Shown in pieces: positions 9,024 through 17,932 of a stretch of DNA of 64,000 nucleotides. The notes below the pieces were generated by a model. It saw only the letters and a list, made by a program, of their open reading frames with translations. It had not been told where the DNA came from and ran no database searches. Made by a program: the position numbers and the translations under genes. Numbering within the stretch: the stretch's first letter is position 1; every line of letters begins with the position of its first letter. Location of the stretch: assembly GCA_018713165.1 (NCBI GenBank), contig DVFR01000020.1, forward strand, positions 1-64,000, in the 5' to 3' direction. The stretch is from Candidatus Coproplasma stercoravium. Its GTDB lineage: Bacteria > Bacillota > Clostridia > Christensenellales > Borkfalkiaceae.

Positions 9024-9914
9024 ATGGTAGGTTTCTTTAAGGGAACGGCGACGGCGATGATTACTCCCTTCAAAAAAGACGGGAGCATTAACTTCGACGC
9101 GTTCGCGAAAATGATTGAATACCAGATTGAAAACGGCACGGATATGCTGCTCGTGCTCGGCACCACGGGCGAGCCGCCCACGATGACCGAGGAGGAAAAA
9201 GAGGCGCTTATGCGCTTTACCGTCGAAAAGGTGAACGGGCGCGTCAAAGTAATGTTCGGCTGCGGCTCCAACAGCACGGCTCACGCCGTTGAGATGGCAA
9301 AGCTGGGCGAAAAGCTGGGCGCCGACGGACTTTTAGCCGTGACCCCCTACTACAACAAATGCACGCAGAAGGGCATAGTGGCCTACTATAAGGCCATATG
9401 CGAGGCGGTAAGCGTGCCGGTGATAGCCTACAACGTGCCTCCCCGCACGGGCGTGAACATTCTCCCCGCCACCGCGGAAGAACTTGCAAATATACCCAAC
9501 ATGGCGGGCATTAAAGAGGCGTGCGGCAACATGGAGCAGATTTGCGAGACCATGAGAAGAGTGCGCGGCAAGATGGACGTATATTCGGGCGACGACAACC
9601 TGAACGTGCCCATTCTCGCCATAGGCGGCGCGGGACTCATTTCGGTAGTTTCGAACATTGCGCCGAAAGAGTGCAAACAGGTTTACGAATATATGGCTGC
9701 GCACGACTTAGACAGGGCAAACGAGCTCGAAGATAAGCTCCTCCCCCTGATTGACGCATGCTTTGTTGAAGTAAACCCCATACCCGTGAAATACGGCTGC
9801 GACGTGATAGGCCTTGAGGCAGGGCTTCCCCGCCCTCCCCTCACCGAGCTTGAGGACGCGCACAAGAAAATAATGGACGAATGTATTAAAAATTTAGGAC
9901 TTAAAAAGGTATGA
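9024..9914 (+). CDS. dapA: 4-hydroxy-tetrahydrodipicolinate synthase
   Basis: LVLGTTGEPPTMTEEE, AYNVPPRTGVN, Schiff-base region GIKEACGN; RBS GGAGG before ATG 9024. Confidence 0.94.
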   Translation: MVGFFKGTATAMITPFKKDGSINFDAFAKMIEYQIENGTDMLLVLGTTGEPPTMTEEEKEALMRFTVEKVNGRVKVMFGCGSNSTAHAVEMAKLGEKLGADGLLAVTPYYNKCTQKGIVAYYKAICEAVSVPVIAYNVPPRTGVNILPATAEELANIPNMAGIKEACGNMEQICETMRRVRGKMDVYSGDDNLNVPILAIGGAGLISVVSNIAPKECKQVYEYMAAHDLDRANELEDKLLPLIDACFVEVNPIPVKYGCDVIGLEAGLPRPPLTELEDAHKKIMDECIKNLGLKKV

Positions 9915-10666
9915 TAAAGGTACTCGTTTGCGGCATTGCAGGACATATGGGCCGCAATATATGCGATTTATTGAAGGATGACGGCGAAGCGGAAGCAGTT
10001 TGCGGCGTCGACCTGCACACGCCCGAAAATTTTGCGGGAAAGGTTTACAAGACCTTTGCCGAGGTGAACGAAAAAGTCGACGTTGTGATTGACTTCTCCT
10101 CCCCCGCCTGCCTTGAAAGCGAAATGGAATACTGCATAAAACACGGCGTGCCCGCCGTAATCGCGGCGACGGGATACACCGCCGGACAGCTTGCGTACAT
10201 AGACGAGTGCGCGAAAAAGATTGCCGTATTCCGCACGGCGAACTTCTCGGTCGGGGTAAACCTCCTCGTAAAGCTCGTGAAGGAGGCTGCTGAATTTTTG
10301 GGCGAAAAGTTCGACATAGAGATTGTCGAAAAGCACCATAACTTAAAAAAGGACGCGCCCAGCGGCACGGCGCTCATGCTTGCCGACAGCGTAAATTCCG
10401 CCTTCGCGGATAAAAAGCCCTACGTATGCGGCAGAGAGGGAATGGTCGGCGCGCGCGGCAGGGAGATAGGCCTGCACGCCGTACGCGGCGGCACGATAGT
10501 CGGCGAACACGAGGTTATGTTCTGCGGCGAGGACGAAATTATAACGCTTTCGCACTCGGCGCGCTCCAAAAAGGTGTTCGCGGCGGGCGCAATCCGCGCG
10601 GCAAAGTGGATAGTCGGCAAACCCGCGGGCATATACGACATGAATAACGTTTTATCGGGCATCTGA
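9911..10666 (+). CDS. dapB: 4-hydroxy-tetrahydrodipicolinate reductase
   Basis: EIVEKHHNLKKDAPSGTA signature; overlaps dapA stop. Confidence 0.94.
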   Translation: MIKVLVCGIAGHMGRNICDLLKDDGEAEAVCGVDLHTPENFAGKVYKTFAEVNEKVDVVIDFSSPACLESEMEYCIKHGVPAVIAATGYTAGQLAYIDECAKKIAVFRTANFSVGVNLLVKLVKEAAEFLGEKFDIEIVEKHHNLKKDAPSGTALMLADSVNSAFADKKPYVCGREGMVGARGREIGLHAVRGGTIVGEHEVMFCGEDEIITLSHSARSKKVFAAGAIRAAKWIVGKPAGIYDMNNVLSGI

Positions 10667-10686
10667 TTTTTTAATTTTGAAAAATT

Positions 10687-10728
10687 AAGCCGCGGCGCGC
10701 AATGTTTTGCGCGCCGCGGCTTTTTAAT
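10687..10728 (+). terminator. Intrinsic terminator
   Basis: AAGCCGCGGCGCGCAATGTTTTGCGCGCCGCGGCTTTTT. Confidence 0.9.
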
Positions 10729-10786
10729 TGTAAACGATACGGTTTATCTGCAAATTGCCCCGCATATATGCGCGAAACAACGCTGT

Positions 10787-11695
10787 TTACACCTTGCTTG
10801 CCGCAACTTTTTGTTTATTCTCTTCGGCGTTTATCTCGGTAAACTCCTCGGCAAGTTCTCTCAGCATCGCGACGCGCTTTTTACCGCGCGAACGGGCGGC
10901 GACCTGCGCCCCGTTGAGCGCCGAGGCAAGCTGAGGGTTGCCAATCTTGTAATAGTCGCAATATACGCAGTCGCTGAGTTTTGCACGCCCGCACATAGCC
11001 TCGTAAACCTGAGCCCTGAGGCTTTCGGCCTTTTCTTTGAGCGTTTCGCCCTCGGCGAAGAACGGGCCGTCGACATAGACGACCTTTTTGGGCTTGCGCG
11101 AGAATTTGCGGCGCCTGTAAACGGTGGTGTACGCAAACACGGGCACGCCGCACTTAGCGGGATATTTGAACGACGCCGCGCCGAAGGGGCGTATGCCCGT
11201 ATAGTACGGCCAGATGTGCGCCTCGGGATAAATTGCCACCCAGTGCCCGCTCTTTGCAGCCTCCTCGATATCTGCTGAAAAGTTTTTCAGTCCGTGCAGG
11301 TCGGTCGGCACGGGCACGCCGCCGAGCATCCGCACAAGTCCGCCCGCCCCCTTTATCGAAACAGCGTCGGAATTGACTACGATATCCGCGGTGCGGGGGA
11401 AGGCAATGCGCGTGGGATTCATCGCGTCGGTGAGATATGCGGTATGGTTGCCGTAGATGAACGCGCCGCCCTTTTTGTAGCCGCGCATGACGCGCTTGTT
11501 CTTCACGCGGGTTAAAAGAGAGCTTACGAGCATGATAAGCGGCGTTGCAAATACCTTATAGACGAGGAAACGCCCGAATTTCCAGCCGCCGTCGGTACGC
11601 ACGAATTTGTAGTCTTTGGGGAGCTGTCTTTTTTTGATTTTTGTGCCTGCGAAGTCGTCGTTGAGCTCGTCGCAGTAGTAGTATATTCTTTTCAT
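10787..11695 (-). CDS. PlsC-family lysophospholipid acyltransferase
   Basis: NHTAYLTD (NHx4D-like) and YPEAHIWPYY motifs. Confidence 0.75.
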   Translation of the reverse strand: MKRIYYYCDELNDDFAGTKIKKRQLPKDYKFVRTDGGWKFGRFLVYKVFATPLIMLVSSLLTRVKNKRVMRGYKKGGAFIYGNHTAYLTDAMNPTRIAFPRTADIVVNSDAVSIKGAGGLVRMLGGVPVPTDLHGLKNFSADIEEAAKSGHWVAIYPEAHIWPYYTGIRPFGAASFKYPAKCGVPVFAYTTVYRRRKFSRKPKKVVYVDGPFFAEGETLKEKAESLRAQVYEAMCGRAKLSDCVYCDYYKIGNPQLASALNGAQVAARSRGKKRVAMLRELAEEFTEINAEENKQKVAASKV

Positions 11696-11783
11696 ATAGT
11701 CCCTCTCTGCCTTTTACAATTTATTTATAATTTATGAATATCAATTTTTTATAAATTAAATGTAAACATAATGTAAATTTTAA

Positions 11784-11826
11784 AAAAGCCGCCGCGCGGC
11801 GCAAAAACTGCGCCGCGCGGCGGCTT
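11784..11826 (-). terminator. Intrinsic terminator/hairpin (GCCGCCGCGCGGCGCA...TGCGCCGCGCGGCGGC)
   Basis: Perfect GC-rich inverted repeat between two minus-strand genes. Confidence 0.7.
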
Positions 11827-11889
11827 ATTAACGGCTTATTATATAATACGGCATATAAAAAAGGCGGCAATGCGCCGCCTTTTGTTTAT

Positions 11890-12771
11890 TTACTGAAAGA
11901 GTGCGATAAATTCGCGCAGGGCGAAGGGAACGGGGACGTTTTTGGGAAGCGCCAGCCCGACCCCGCGCACGGGGAGCGAGGGCGTTACGTTGACTTCGAA
12001 GAGTTCGCCGCTTTCGAGTTTCTTTGAGCAGTACTCGCGCGGAACGCAGCCTATGCCCATTCCCTTTACCGCAAGTTTGAGCATCAAATCCCAGTTTGCA
12101 ACCTCTATATCGGGCTGGAGCACAAGTCCGAGCGTGGCGAGGTACCCGTCGACCGCGCGGCGGGCGACGGTGTTCTGTTCCATCATCAAAAGGGGATATT
12201 CCTGCAAAGTCTTTATCGAAACCGCCCTGCCTTTGAGCTCGGAGAAACGGTCGCTCGCGACGAAGATATCGCTTAAAAGGCTGACGCTGCCCGAGAGCAT
12301 TACGTCCTTGTCGTCTATCGGCAGGTTTAAAAACACGATATCGCACTTGTTGTCTTTGAGCTGGGCTATCGTGTCGAGCGTTGTGCCCGTTATAAGGTCG
12401 AACTTGACTGCGGGGTACTTGTCGTGATACTCGGCAATCTTGTCGGCGAGAATGTTCGAGAAGATTGAGTCGGTCGCGCCGACGCGTATGGTGCCGGTGG
12501 CCGTCGTTTTAAGCTCTATGAGCGTATTTTCGGCGCTGTCTAAAAGGTTGAGCGCCTCCTCCACCTTGGGAAAAATTATCTTTCCGCCCTGAACGGAGAG
12601 CTCCATTCCCCTGTGCGTGCGGTTGAAGAGCGTTGCCCCGAGCTGACTTTCGAGCTGTTTTATAGCCTGCGACACCGCGGGCTGGGATATGTAGAGTTCC
12701 TCTGCCGCCTTAGTAAGGCTGCCGCACTTCGCAACGGTGTAAAATACCCTGTAAAGTTCAAGATTTACCAT
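11890..12771 (-). CDS. LysR-family transcriptional regulator
   Basis: N-terminal HTH 'CGSLTKAAEELYISQPAVSQAIKQLE'. Confidence 0.93.
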   Translation of the reverse strand: MVNLELYRVFYTVAKCGSLTKAAEELYISQPAVSQAIKQLESQLGATLFNRTHRGMELSVQGGKIIFPKVEEALNLLDSAENTLIELKTTATGTIRVGATDSIFSNILADKIAEYHDKYPAVKFDLITGTTLDTIAQLKDNKCDIVFLNLPIDDKDVMLSGSVSLLSDIFVASDRFSELKGRAVSIKTLQEYPLLMMEQNTVARRAVDGYLATLGLVLQPDIEVANWDLMLKLAVKGMGIGCVPREYCSKKLESGELFEVNVTPSLPVRGVGLALPKNVPVPFALREFIALFQ

Positions 12772-13272
12772 TTTTTGTGCCTCTCATAGAAATCCAATAT
12801 TTTATACGGAAAGATAGAGCAAAGCAAAATAATGCCACGATTGCTTAGAACTCTATCCCCCTTTAAATCCCCCTTAAGCAAAGGGGGACGAGAGGGCGCA
12901 CCTTGTTGCGCCGCTCCACTTTACATACTCCTTAAAAAGTGAGTTCTGAATTGCGGAATAATTTTTCTAAAATAAATAATGTCGCAAGGCGGCTATGTCT
13001 CTTACGGAATTATGCGACAAAGACATTACAATCCCTCAGTCGCGTTCCGCGCCAGCTCCCTTTGCACAAGGGAGCCTTATTGCGAAATAAACTAATTAAT
13101 TTATAAATAACATGCGAATCTAATACAATTAGCAACTTCACAGAAGCAAGTAAGACACGGAGCGAGCGGAAGCCGTGAAATCCGCGGACTCACTTATAAA
13201 ACTTTAAAGATGCGAGCAAGACGAGGAGCGCGAGGAAAACCTGAGGGAGCTCAGCCATGACCTGCTCGTTTA

Positions 13273-13391
13273 AACCTCGGAGATACGAGCAGTACGCGGA
13301 GCGTGCGGAAGCCGTGAAGGAGCTTACTTAGAGGTAAGTGACTGAACGGAACCGTAAACGCGACAAAGTAATGCGAAGTATATACGAGGTT
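13273..13391. repeat. Structured repeat family 2, copy 1 (closing stem AACCTCG/CGAGGTT)
   Basis: Aligns to 32852-32960 with compensatory changes; internal GCTTAC-TTAGAG-GTAAGT hairpin. Confidence 0.75.
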
Positions 13392-13411
13392 TTGCGAATT
13401 AACTACGTAGT

Positions 13412-14746
13412 CTATTTCCCTACGCAGAATTTGGAGAATATAGTATTTATAATCTCCTCCGTGGCGGTGGCGCCCGTAATTTCGCCGAGCGCGTCCCACG
13501 CCTCCTTTATGTCGACGGAGACGATATCGGTGGGGAAAACGCCTATCGCAGACGCCGCAGAGCCGAGAGATTCGGAGACGCGCGCAAGCGTTTTATAGTG
13601 CCTCTCCTCTATCAGAAACGCCTCGTCGGAGGAGGTGCCGCCCGGAAGCGCGGCGCTCTGCATGAGCTTTTTGAGCTCCTCCACCCCCTCGCCCGTGAGC
13701 GCCGAAACCGAGATATCCTCGTTGCCGTCGGGCCTGTCGGAGATGTCGCGCTTGTTGCGCACCTTTATCGCGGGGCAGGGGCATGCCTTGCGGAGCTCCT
13801 CTTCGTCGCCGGAGTATGCGCCCTCATACACGATAAGGGCGACGTCCGCCGCTTCCAGCGCGCGGCGCGCGCGCTTTATGCCGAGCTTTTCAATCTCGCC
13901 TGCGTCCTCGCGTATGCCCGCCGTGTCGTACAGGTTGAACCTGACCCCGCCGAGCTCCATAGAGCCTTCAACCACGTCGCGCGTGGTGCCCGCAGAGGAG
14001 GAAACTATCGCCTTGTCGTAGCCCAGAAGGGCATTTAAAAGCGAGCTTTTGCCCGCGTTCGGCTTGCCGCAGATTGCCACCGAAACGCCGTTTTTTATCT
14101 TTTTGCCCCCGTCATATGCCGCGACGAGTTTATCCGTACGCTCTTTGAGCGAGAGCAGAATCTGCTTTATGTCCGAAAGTTCGCTCCTCTCGATGTCCTC
14201 TTCGGGATAGTCGACGTCGGCGCCTATTTTTGCGAGCACGTCGGTGAGCTTATCCTGTATTTCCTCCGCCTCTTTTGTAAGCCTGCCCGAGTATAACAGG
14301 CTGCCCGCGCGCACCTCGGCAGAGCTTTGGCCGTTTATCATGTCGGCCATGCCCTCCGCCGCCGAGAGCGAAATTTTACCGTTTACAAAGGCGCGCATCG
14401 TGAACTCGCCCGCCTTTGCGGGGCGCGCGCCCGCGGCAAGCACCGCCCTTAAAACCGCGCGCGAGAGCTCTACGCCGCCGTGGCAGTGCAGCTCTACGAC
14501 GTCCTCGCCCGTAAAGGAGTGCGGTGCTTTGAAATACACGCACAGACCGAAATCGGTTATGCCGCCCGCCGCCGTTATGTTGCCCGAATACATGTATCTG
14601 GGCTTAAATTTTTTAACCGCCGTTTTGCCCGACGGGGAAAAGACTTTTTCCGCAACCGGGAGGGCTTCGGCGCCGCTTATTCTTATTATGGCAACGCCGC
14701 CCGCAGCGGGCGCCGTGGAGATTGCGGCAATACATTCACCGTTCAT
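13412..14746 (-). CDS. mnmE: tRNA modification GTPase MnmE
   Basis: MNGECIAAISTAPAAGGVAIIRISG; G1 GKPNAGKSSLLNALL; C-terminal FSKFCVGK (CIGK-type). Confidence 0.95.
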   Translation of the reverse strand: MNGECIAAISTAPAAGGVAIIRISGAEALPVAEKVFSPSGKTAVKKFKPRYMYSGNITAAGGITDFGLCVYFKAPHSFTGEDVVELHCHGGVELSRAVLRAVLAAGARPAKAGEFTMRAFVNGKISLSAAEGMADMINGQSSAEVRAGSLLYSGRLTKEAEEIQDKLTDVLAKIGADVDYPEEDIERSELSDIKQILLSLKERTDKLVAAYDGGKKIKNGVSVAICGKPNAGKSSLLNALLGYDKAIVSSSAGTTRDVVEGSMELGGVRFNLYDTAGIREDAGEIEKLGIKRARRALEAADVALIVYEGAYSGDEEELRKACPCPAIKVRNKRDISDRPDGNEDISVSALTGEGVEELKKLMQSAALPGGTSSDEAFLIEERHYKTLARVSESLGSAASAIGVFPTDIVSVDIKEAWDALGEITGATATEEIINTIFSKFCVGK

Positions 14747-14867
14747 TTTACAGCCTTAAGAGTGCAAAAAATAAATAATATTAATATAATCTTAATTTAT
14801 ACGTATAACCCTGCGTTATACCTTTAGCTAATTATAACACACATACATAATCTGCGCAAATAATTTA

Positions 14868-14906
14868 AGGGTGTGCAACGCGCTTTAAGCGTTTTGCACA
14901 CCCCGA
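14868..14906 (-). terminator. Hairpin GGGTGTGCAA...TTGCACACCC between mnmE and 14928-15902
   Basis: Inverted repeat with short A/T-runs. Confidence 0.55.
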
Positions 14907-14927
14907 AAAATTTAGTGATAAAAATTA

Positions 14928-15902
14928 TCAGTTGAACTCGTCGAAAGGCGAACCGCCGTCGGACGAACTTCCGCCGCTGCCGTTTGAGGAGCCATATGGA
15001 TTGCCCTGCGAGGAGCTGCCCGAAGAGCCGCCGCCCTGCGAAGAAGTACCGTACTCGCCGTCGTAAGGGTCGGGCGCGGAAGAGCCCTGCGAGTGACCCT
15101 GATAGTAACCGTTCTGCCCGTCGTATCCGCCGTTGTTTCCTCCGTTATAGCCGCCGCTGTAAGGATTCTGGTTATACTGGTTGCCGTACTGCTGCTGATA
15201 CATGCGGTAGTTGCGCTCGCGCACTTTTCTTATATAGTCGGTATAGCTCATGCCCTTGTTGTTGCGCACGACGTAAATGAGAATGCCCGTGAGGGGAAGA
15301 AGCGCGCCCGCAACTGAGAACCATACGTACTGCCTTGCGGAATAGGTGCGGAAGAACGCCGTGAGAAGCAGAAGTTTGAGCACTATGAACACGAGCTCCA
15401 CCCACGAGAGGATATAGTCGTTCAGATTGCTGAACACCCAGCCCATCCAGTCAAGACTTGCGGGCATACTATCTTTGAATCCGTTAGCATAATAATACAT
15501 GGTTTCGCCAGTATTTACATTTTGCATCGGCGTCCATTTTATATGAATCCAAACCGAGAACGCCGAAACGTAGTAGATAATATAGCCCGCGACGAGCAGA
15601 AGCTCGAGCACAGCAGTGATAACGGCGAAGTGCCTTGCCTTCATTCCGTAAACCTTGTTCTTTTCGGCGCACACGCCTATATAGTACAGATTGAAAAACG
15701 GAACGAACGCCATCCATTTGTTGCCGTAACCCTCGCGCTTTGCGATTGTGAACAGACCGACCGCCTGGAAGATATAAACTATCAAAAAGCAGAGCCCGCC
15801 GACGAGCAGGCATATCCACAGCCTGTTTGTAACAGTCTGGTCCGGGTTCATGCTGAGCGATACGAATAATTCCGCGTAGCTTGCAAACTGAAAAAAATCC
15901 AT
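14928..15902 (-). CDS. Membrane protein with Gly/Asn/Ser/Tyr/Gln-rich disordered C-terminus
   Basis: Several TM segments then low-complexity tail GGYNGGNNGGYDGQNGYYQGHSQGSS... Confidence 0.65.
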   Translation of the reverse strand: MDFFQFASYAELFVSLSMNPDQTVTNRLWICLLVGGLCFLIVYIFQAVGLFTIAKREGYGNKWMAFVPFFNLYYIGVCAEKNKVYGMKARHFAVITAVLELLLVAGYIIYYVSAFSVWIHIKWTPMQNVNTGETMYYYANGFKDSMPASLDWMGWVFSNLNDYILSWVELVFIVLKLLLLTAFFRTYSARQYVWFSVAGALLPLTGILIYVVRNNKGMSYTDYIRKVRERNYRMYQQQYGNQYNQNPYSGGYNGGNNGGYDGQNGYYQGHSQGSSAPDPYDGEYGTSSQGGGSSGSSSQGNPYGSSNGSGGSSSDGGSPFDEFN

Positions 15903-16089
15903 AGCTCTCCGTTAAAATATATTGTTGCTCCGATATATATTATGGTTTATCCGAAAGGTATAAACCGCCTTTTAGATATTTTGCACAAATATTATAATCA
16001 GATCAGGTGTATTAAGTAAAACAGAATTGTGAAAACGCGGTAAAATAAACAGAATTTTTAAAACTTTAAATGGCCTGATTGAGACACGC

Positions 16090-16851
16090 TCAGCCGAAAA
16101 GGTCGAAGCCGTAGTCGACGTTTTCGAGGGTAAGCCCCTTTGCCGGCATTGTTTTGCCGACGAGCGAACGGTCGCCCGCAGCGAGCGAACGCTCTATGTC
16201 GGAAAGGGTCAGCCTGCCCTGCCCTAAAAAGAGAAGAGTTCCCGCCATCGTGCGCACCATGTTGTATAAAAAGCCGCCGCCGCAAACGGTGAGCAGAATA
16301 TCTTCGCACCCGCGCGAGAGCGAGCTCTGCACCTCTACGGAAAACACGTTGCGCACGGTGGTTTTTGCCGAGGAGCCGCTGGCGCAATATGCCTTGAAAT
16401 CGTGTTCACCGCAATATAGTTGCGCCCCTTTTTGCATAAGCTCCACGTCGGGGCGGGGATATACGGCGACTGCGTAGCGCGATTTTAACGGGTGTTCCCT
16501 GCGCGCGGCGTACATGCGGTAGCAGTAAGTTTTTTTCTTCGCCGAGCGGTTCGAATCGAACTCTTCGGGAGCCATAACCGACTTTAAAACGCATATATCA
16601 GGGGGTAAACGGAAGTTGAGCGCATCGGCAATCTTTTCCGCGGGCACCGAAATATCCGCCGAAAAGTGGCACACCTGCCCCGCCGCGTGCACTCCGCTGT
16701 CCGTTCTGCCGCTGGCGATTATATTCACTTTTTTGCCGAACGCGGCATATGCCGCGCCCTCCAAAACGCTCTGAACGGAAATTCCGTTCTTCTGCGTCTG
16801 CCAGCCGCGGTAATGCGTGCCGTCGTAAGCAACTTTTATTGCAAATTTCAT
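16090..16851 (-). CDS. truA: tRNA pseudouridine(38-40) synthase
   Basis: MKFAIKVAYDGTHYRGWQ, ASGRTDSGVHA (catalytic Asp). Confidence 0.94.
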   Translation of the reverse strand: MKFAIKVAYDGTHYRGWQTQKNGISVQSVLEGAAYAAFGKKVNIIASGRTDSGVHAAGQVCHFSADISVPAEKIADALNFRLPPDICVLKSVMAPEEFDSNRSAKKKTYCYRMYAARREHPLKSRYAVAVYPRPDVELMQKGAQLYCGEHDFKAYCASGSSAKTTVRNVFSVEVQSSLSRGCEDILLTVCGGGFLYNMVRTMAGTLLFLGQGRLTLSDIERSLAAGDRSLVGKTMPAKGLTLENVDYGFDLFG

Positions 16852-17083
16852 AGTATTTATATTCACAAAAATTTAGCGCAAGCCGTATAAAAAACTCTAT
16901 GTCATTTCGACTAAGTGAGCAAAGCGAACGCACGGAGAAATCTCTCTTTGTCCATCGCTTCGCTCCGAGATCCATTCGACTGCGGGCTTCGCCCTCCGCT
17001 CAGGATGACAAAGAGAGCGCATTTTGGCTTGTTGTAAATTTTGCCTTGTGCCGACGAGCGATACATATACAAGGGAAAGCGGC

Positions 17084-17932
17084 TCAAGTTATTACAATGT
17101 ACTCGTAAATTGCGGGGAAAATTTGCTCGGCATATATATTGAAAAGAACGACGCCCGCAATGAGCGCGGCGAATATAAGCGCACCGACCAAATCTCTCCA
17201 GCCAAACGTTAGTTTTTTATACTTGGTGCGGTTTTTGGAACCCGAATAGCAGCGGGCGTCCATGGCGTCGCCCAGCTCCTCCGCGCGCCTGAACGCGCTT
17301 ATCAGAAGGGGAATGAGTATGGGCACCACCGCCTTTATTCTCTTTATGATGTTGCCGCTCTCAAAGTCGGCTCCCCTCGCCTTCTGCGCCGCTATGATGC
17401 GGTTTGTTTCGTCTATAAGCGTGGGGATAAAGCGCAGGGCTATGCTCATTATCAGCGCAAGCTCGTGCACGGGGAACCTTATCCACTTCAAGGGAGTGAG
17501 AAGGCTCTCTATGCCGTCGGTGAGGCGGACGGGCGTGGTCGTGAGCGTGAGCACGGCGGAGGCCATAACCAGAAGGAACAGGCGAAGCAGCAGGAATACC
17601 GTGTACACGACCGCCTCGCGGTAGATGGTTACGGGCGAATCGGGCGGGGTGAGCGGGTGTTCGCCGCCGTGGAAGAACAGGTTTAAAACCGAAGTTAAAA
17701 TGAGAATGAAAAGTATGCCCTTAACGGAGCGGAGCACCGAGCCGAACGGCACGCGCGCGGCTATTACGGCGGCAATGAGCACCACGGCGCACAGTATCAT
17801 GCCGTAGAACGTATCGGCGATGAAGATTGCGACGATGAACGCGATGAGCGCGAGCAGCTTCGTGCGCGGGTCCATTGAATGGACGAAAGATTTGGCGGGG
17901 TAGTATTGCCCGAACGTTACGTCGTTAAGCAT
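17084..17932 (-). CDS. ecfT: ECF transporter transmembrane component EcfT
   Basis: CbiQ/EcfT fold with AxxARG-type coupling motif (AQKARGADF). Confidence 0.85.
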   Translation of the reverse strand: MLNDVTFGQYYPAKSFVHSMDPRTKLLALIAFIVAIFIADTFYGMILCAVVLIAAVIAARVPFGSVLRSVKGILFILILTSVLNLFFHGGEHPLTPPDSPVTIYREAVVYTVFLLLRLFLLVMASAVLTLTTTPVRLTDGIESLLTPLKWIRFPVHELALIMSIALRFIPTLIDETNRIIAAQKARGADFESGNIIKRIKAVVPILIPLLISAFRRAEELGDAMDARCYSGSKNRTKYKKLTFGWRDLVGALIFAALIAGVVLFNIYAEQIFPAIYEYIVIT

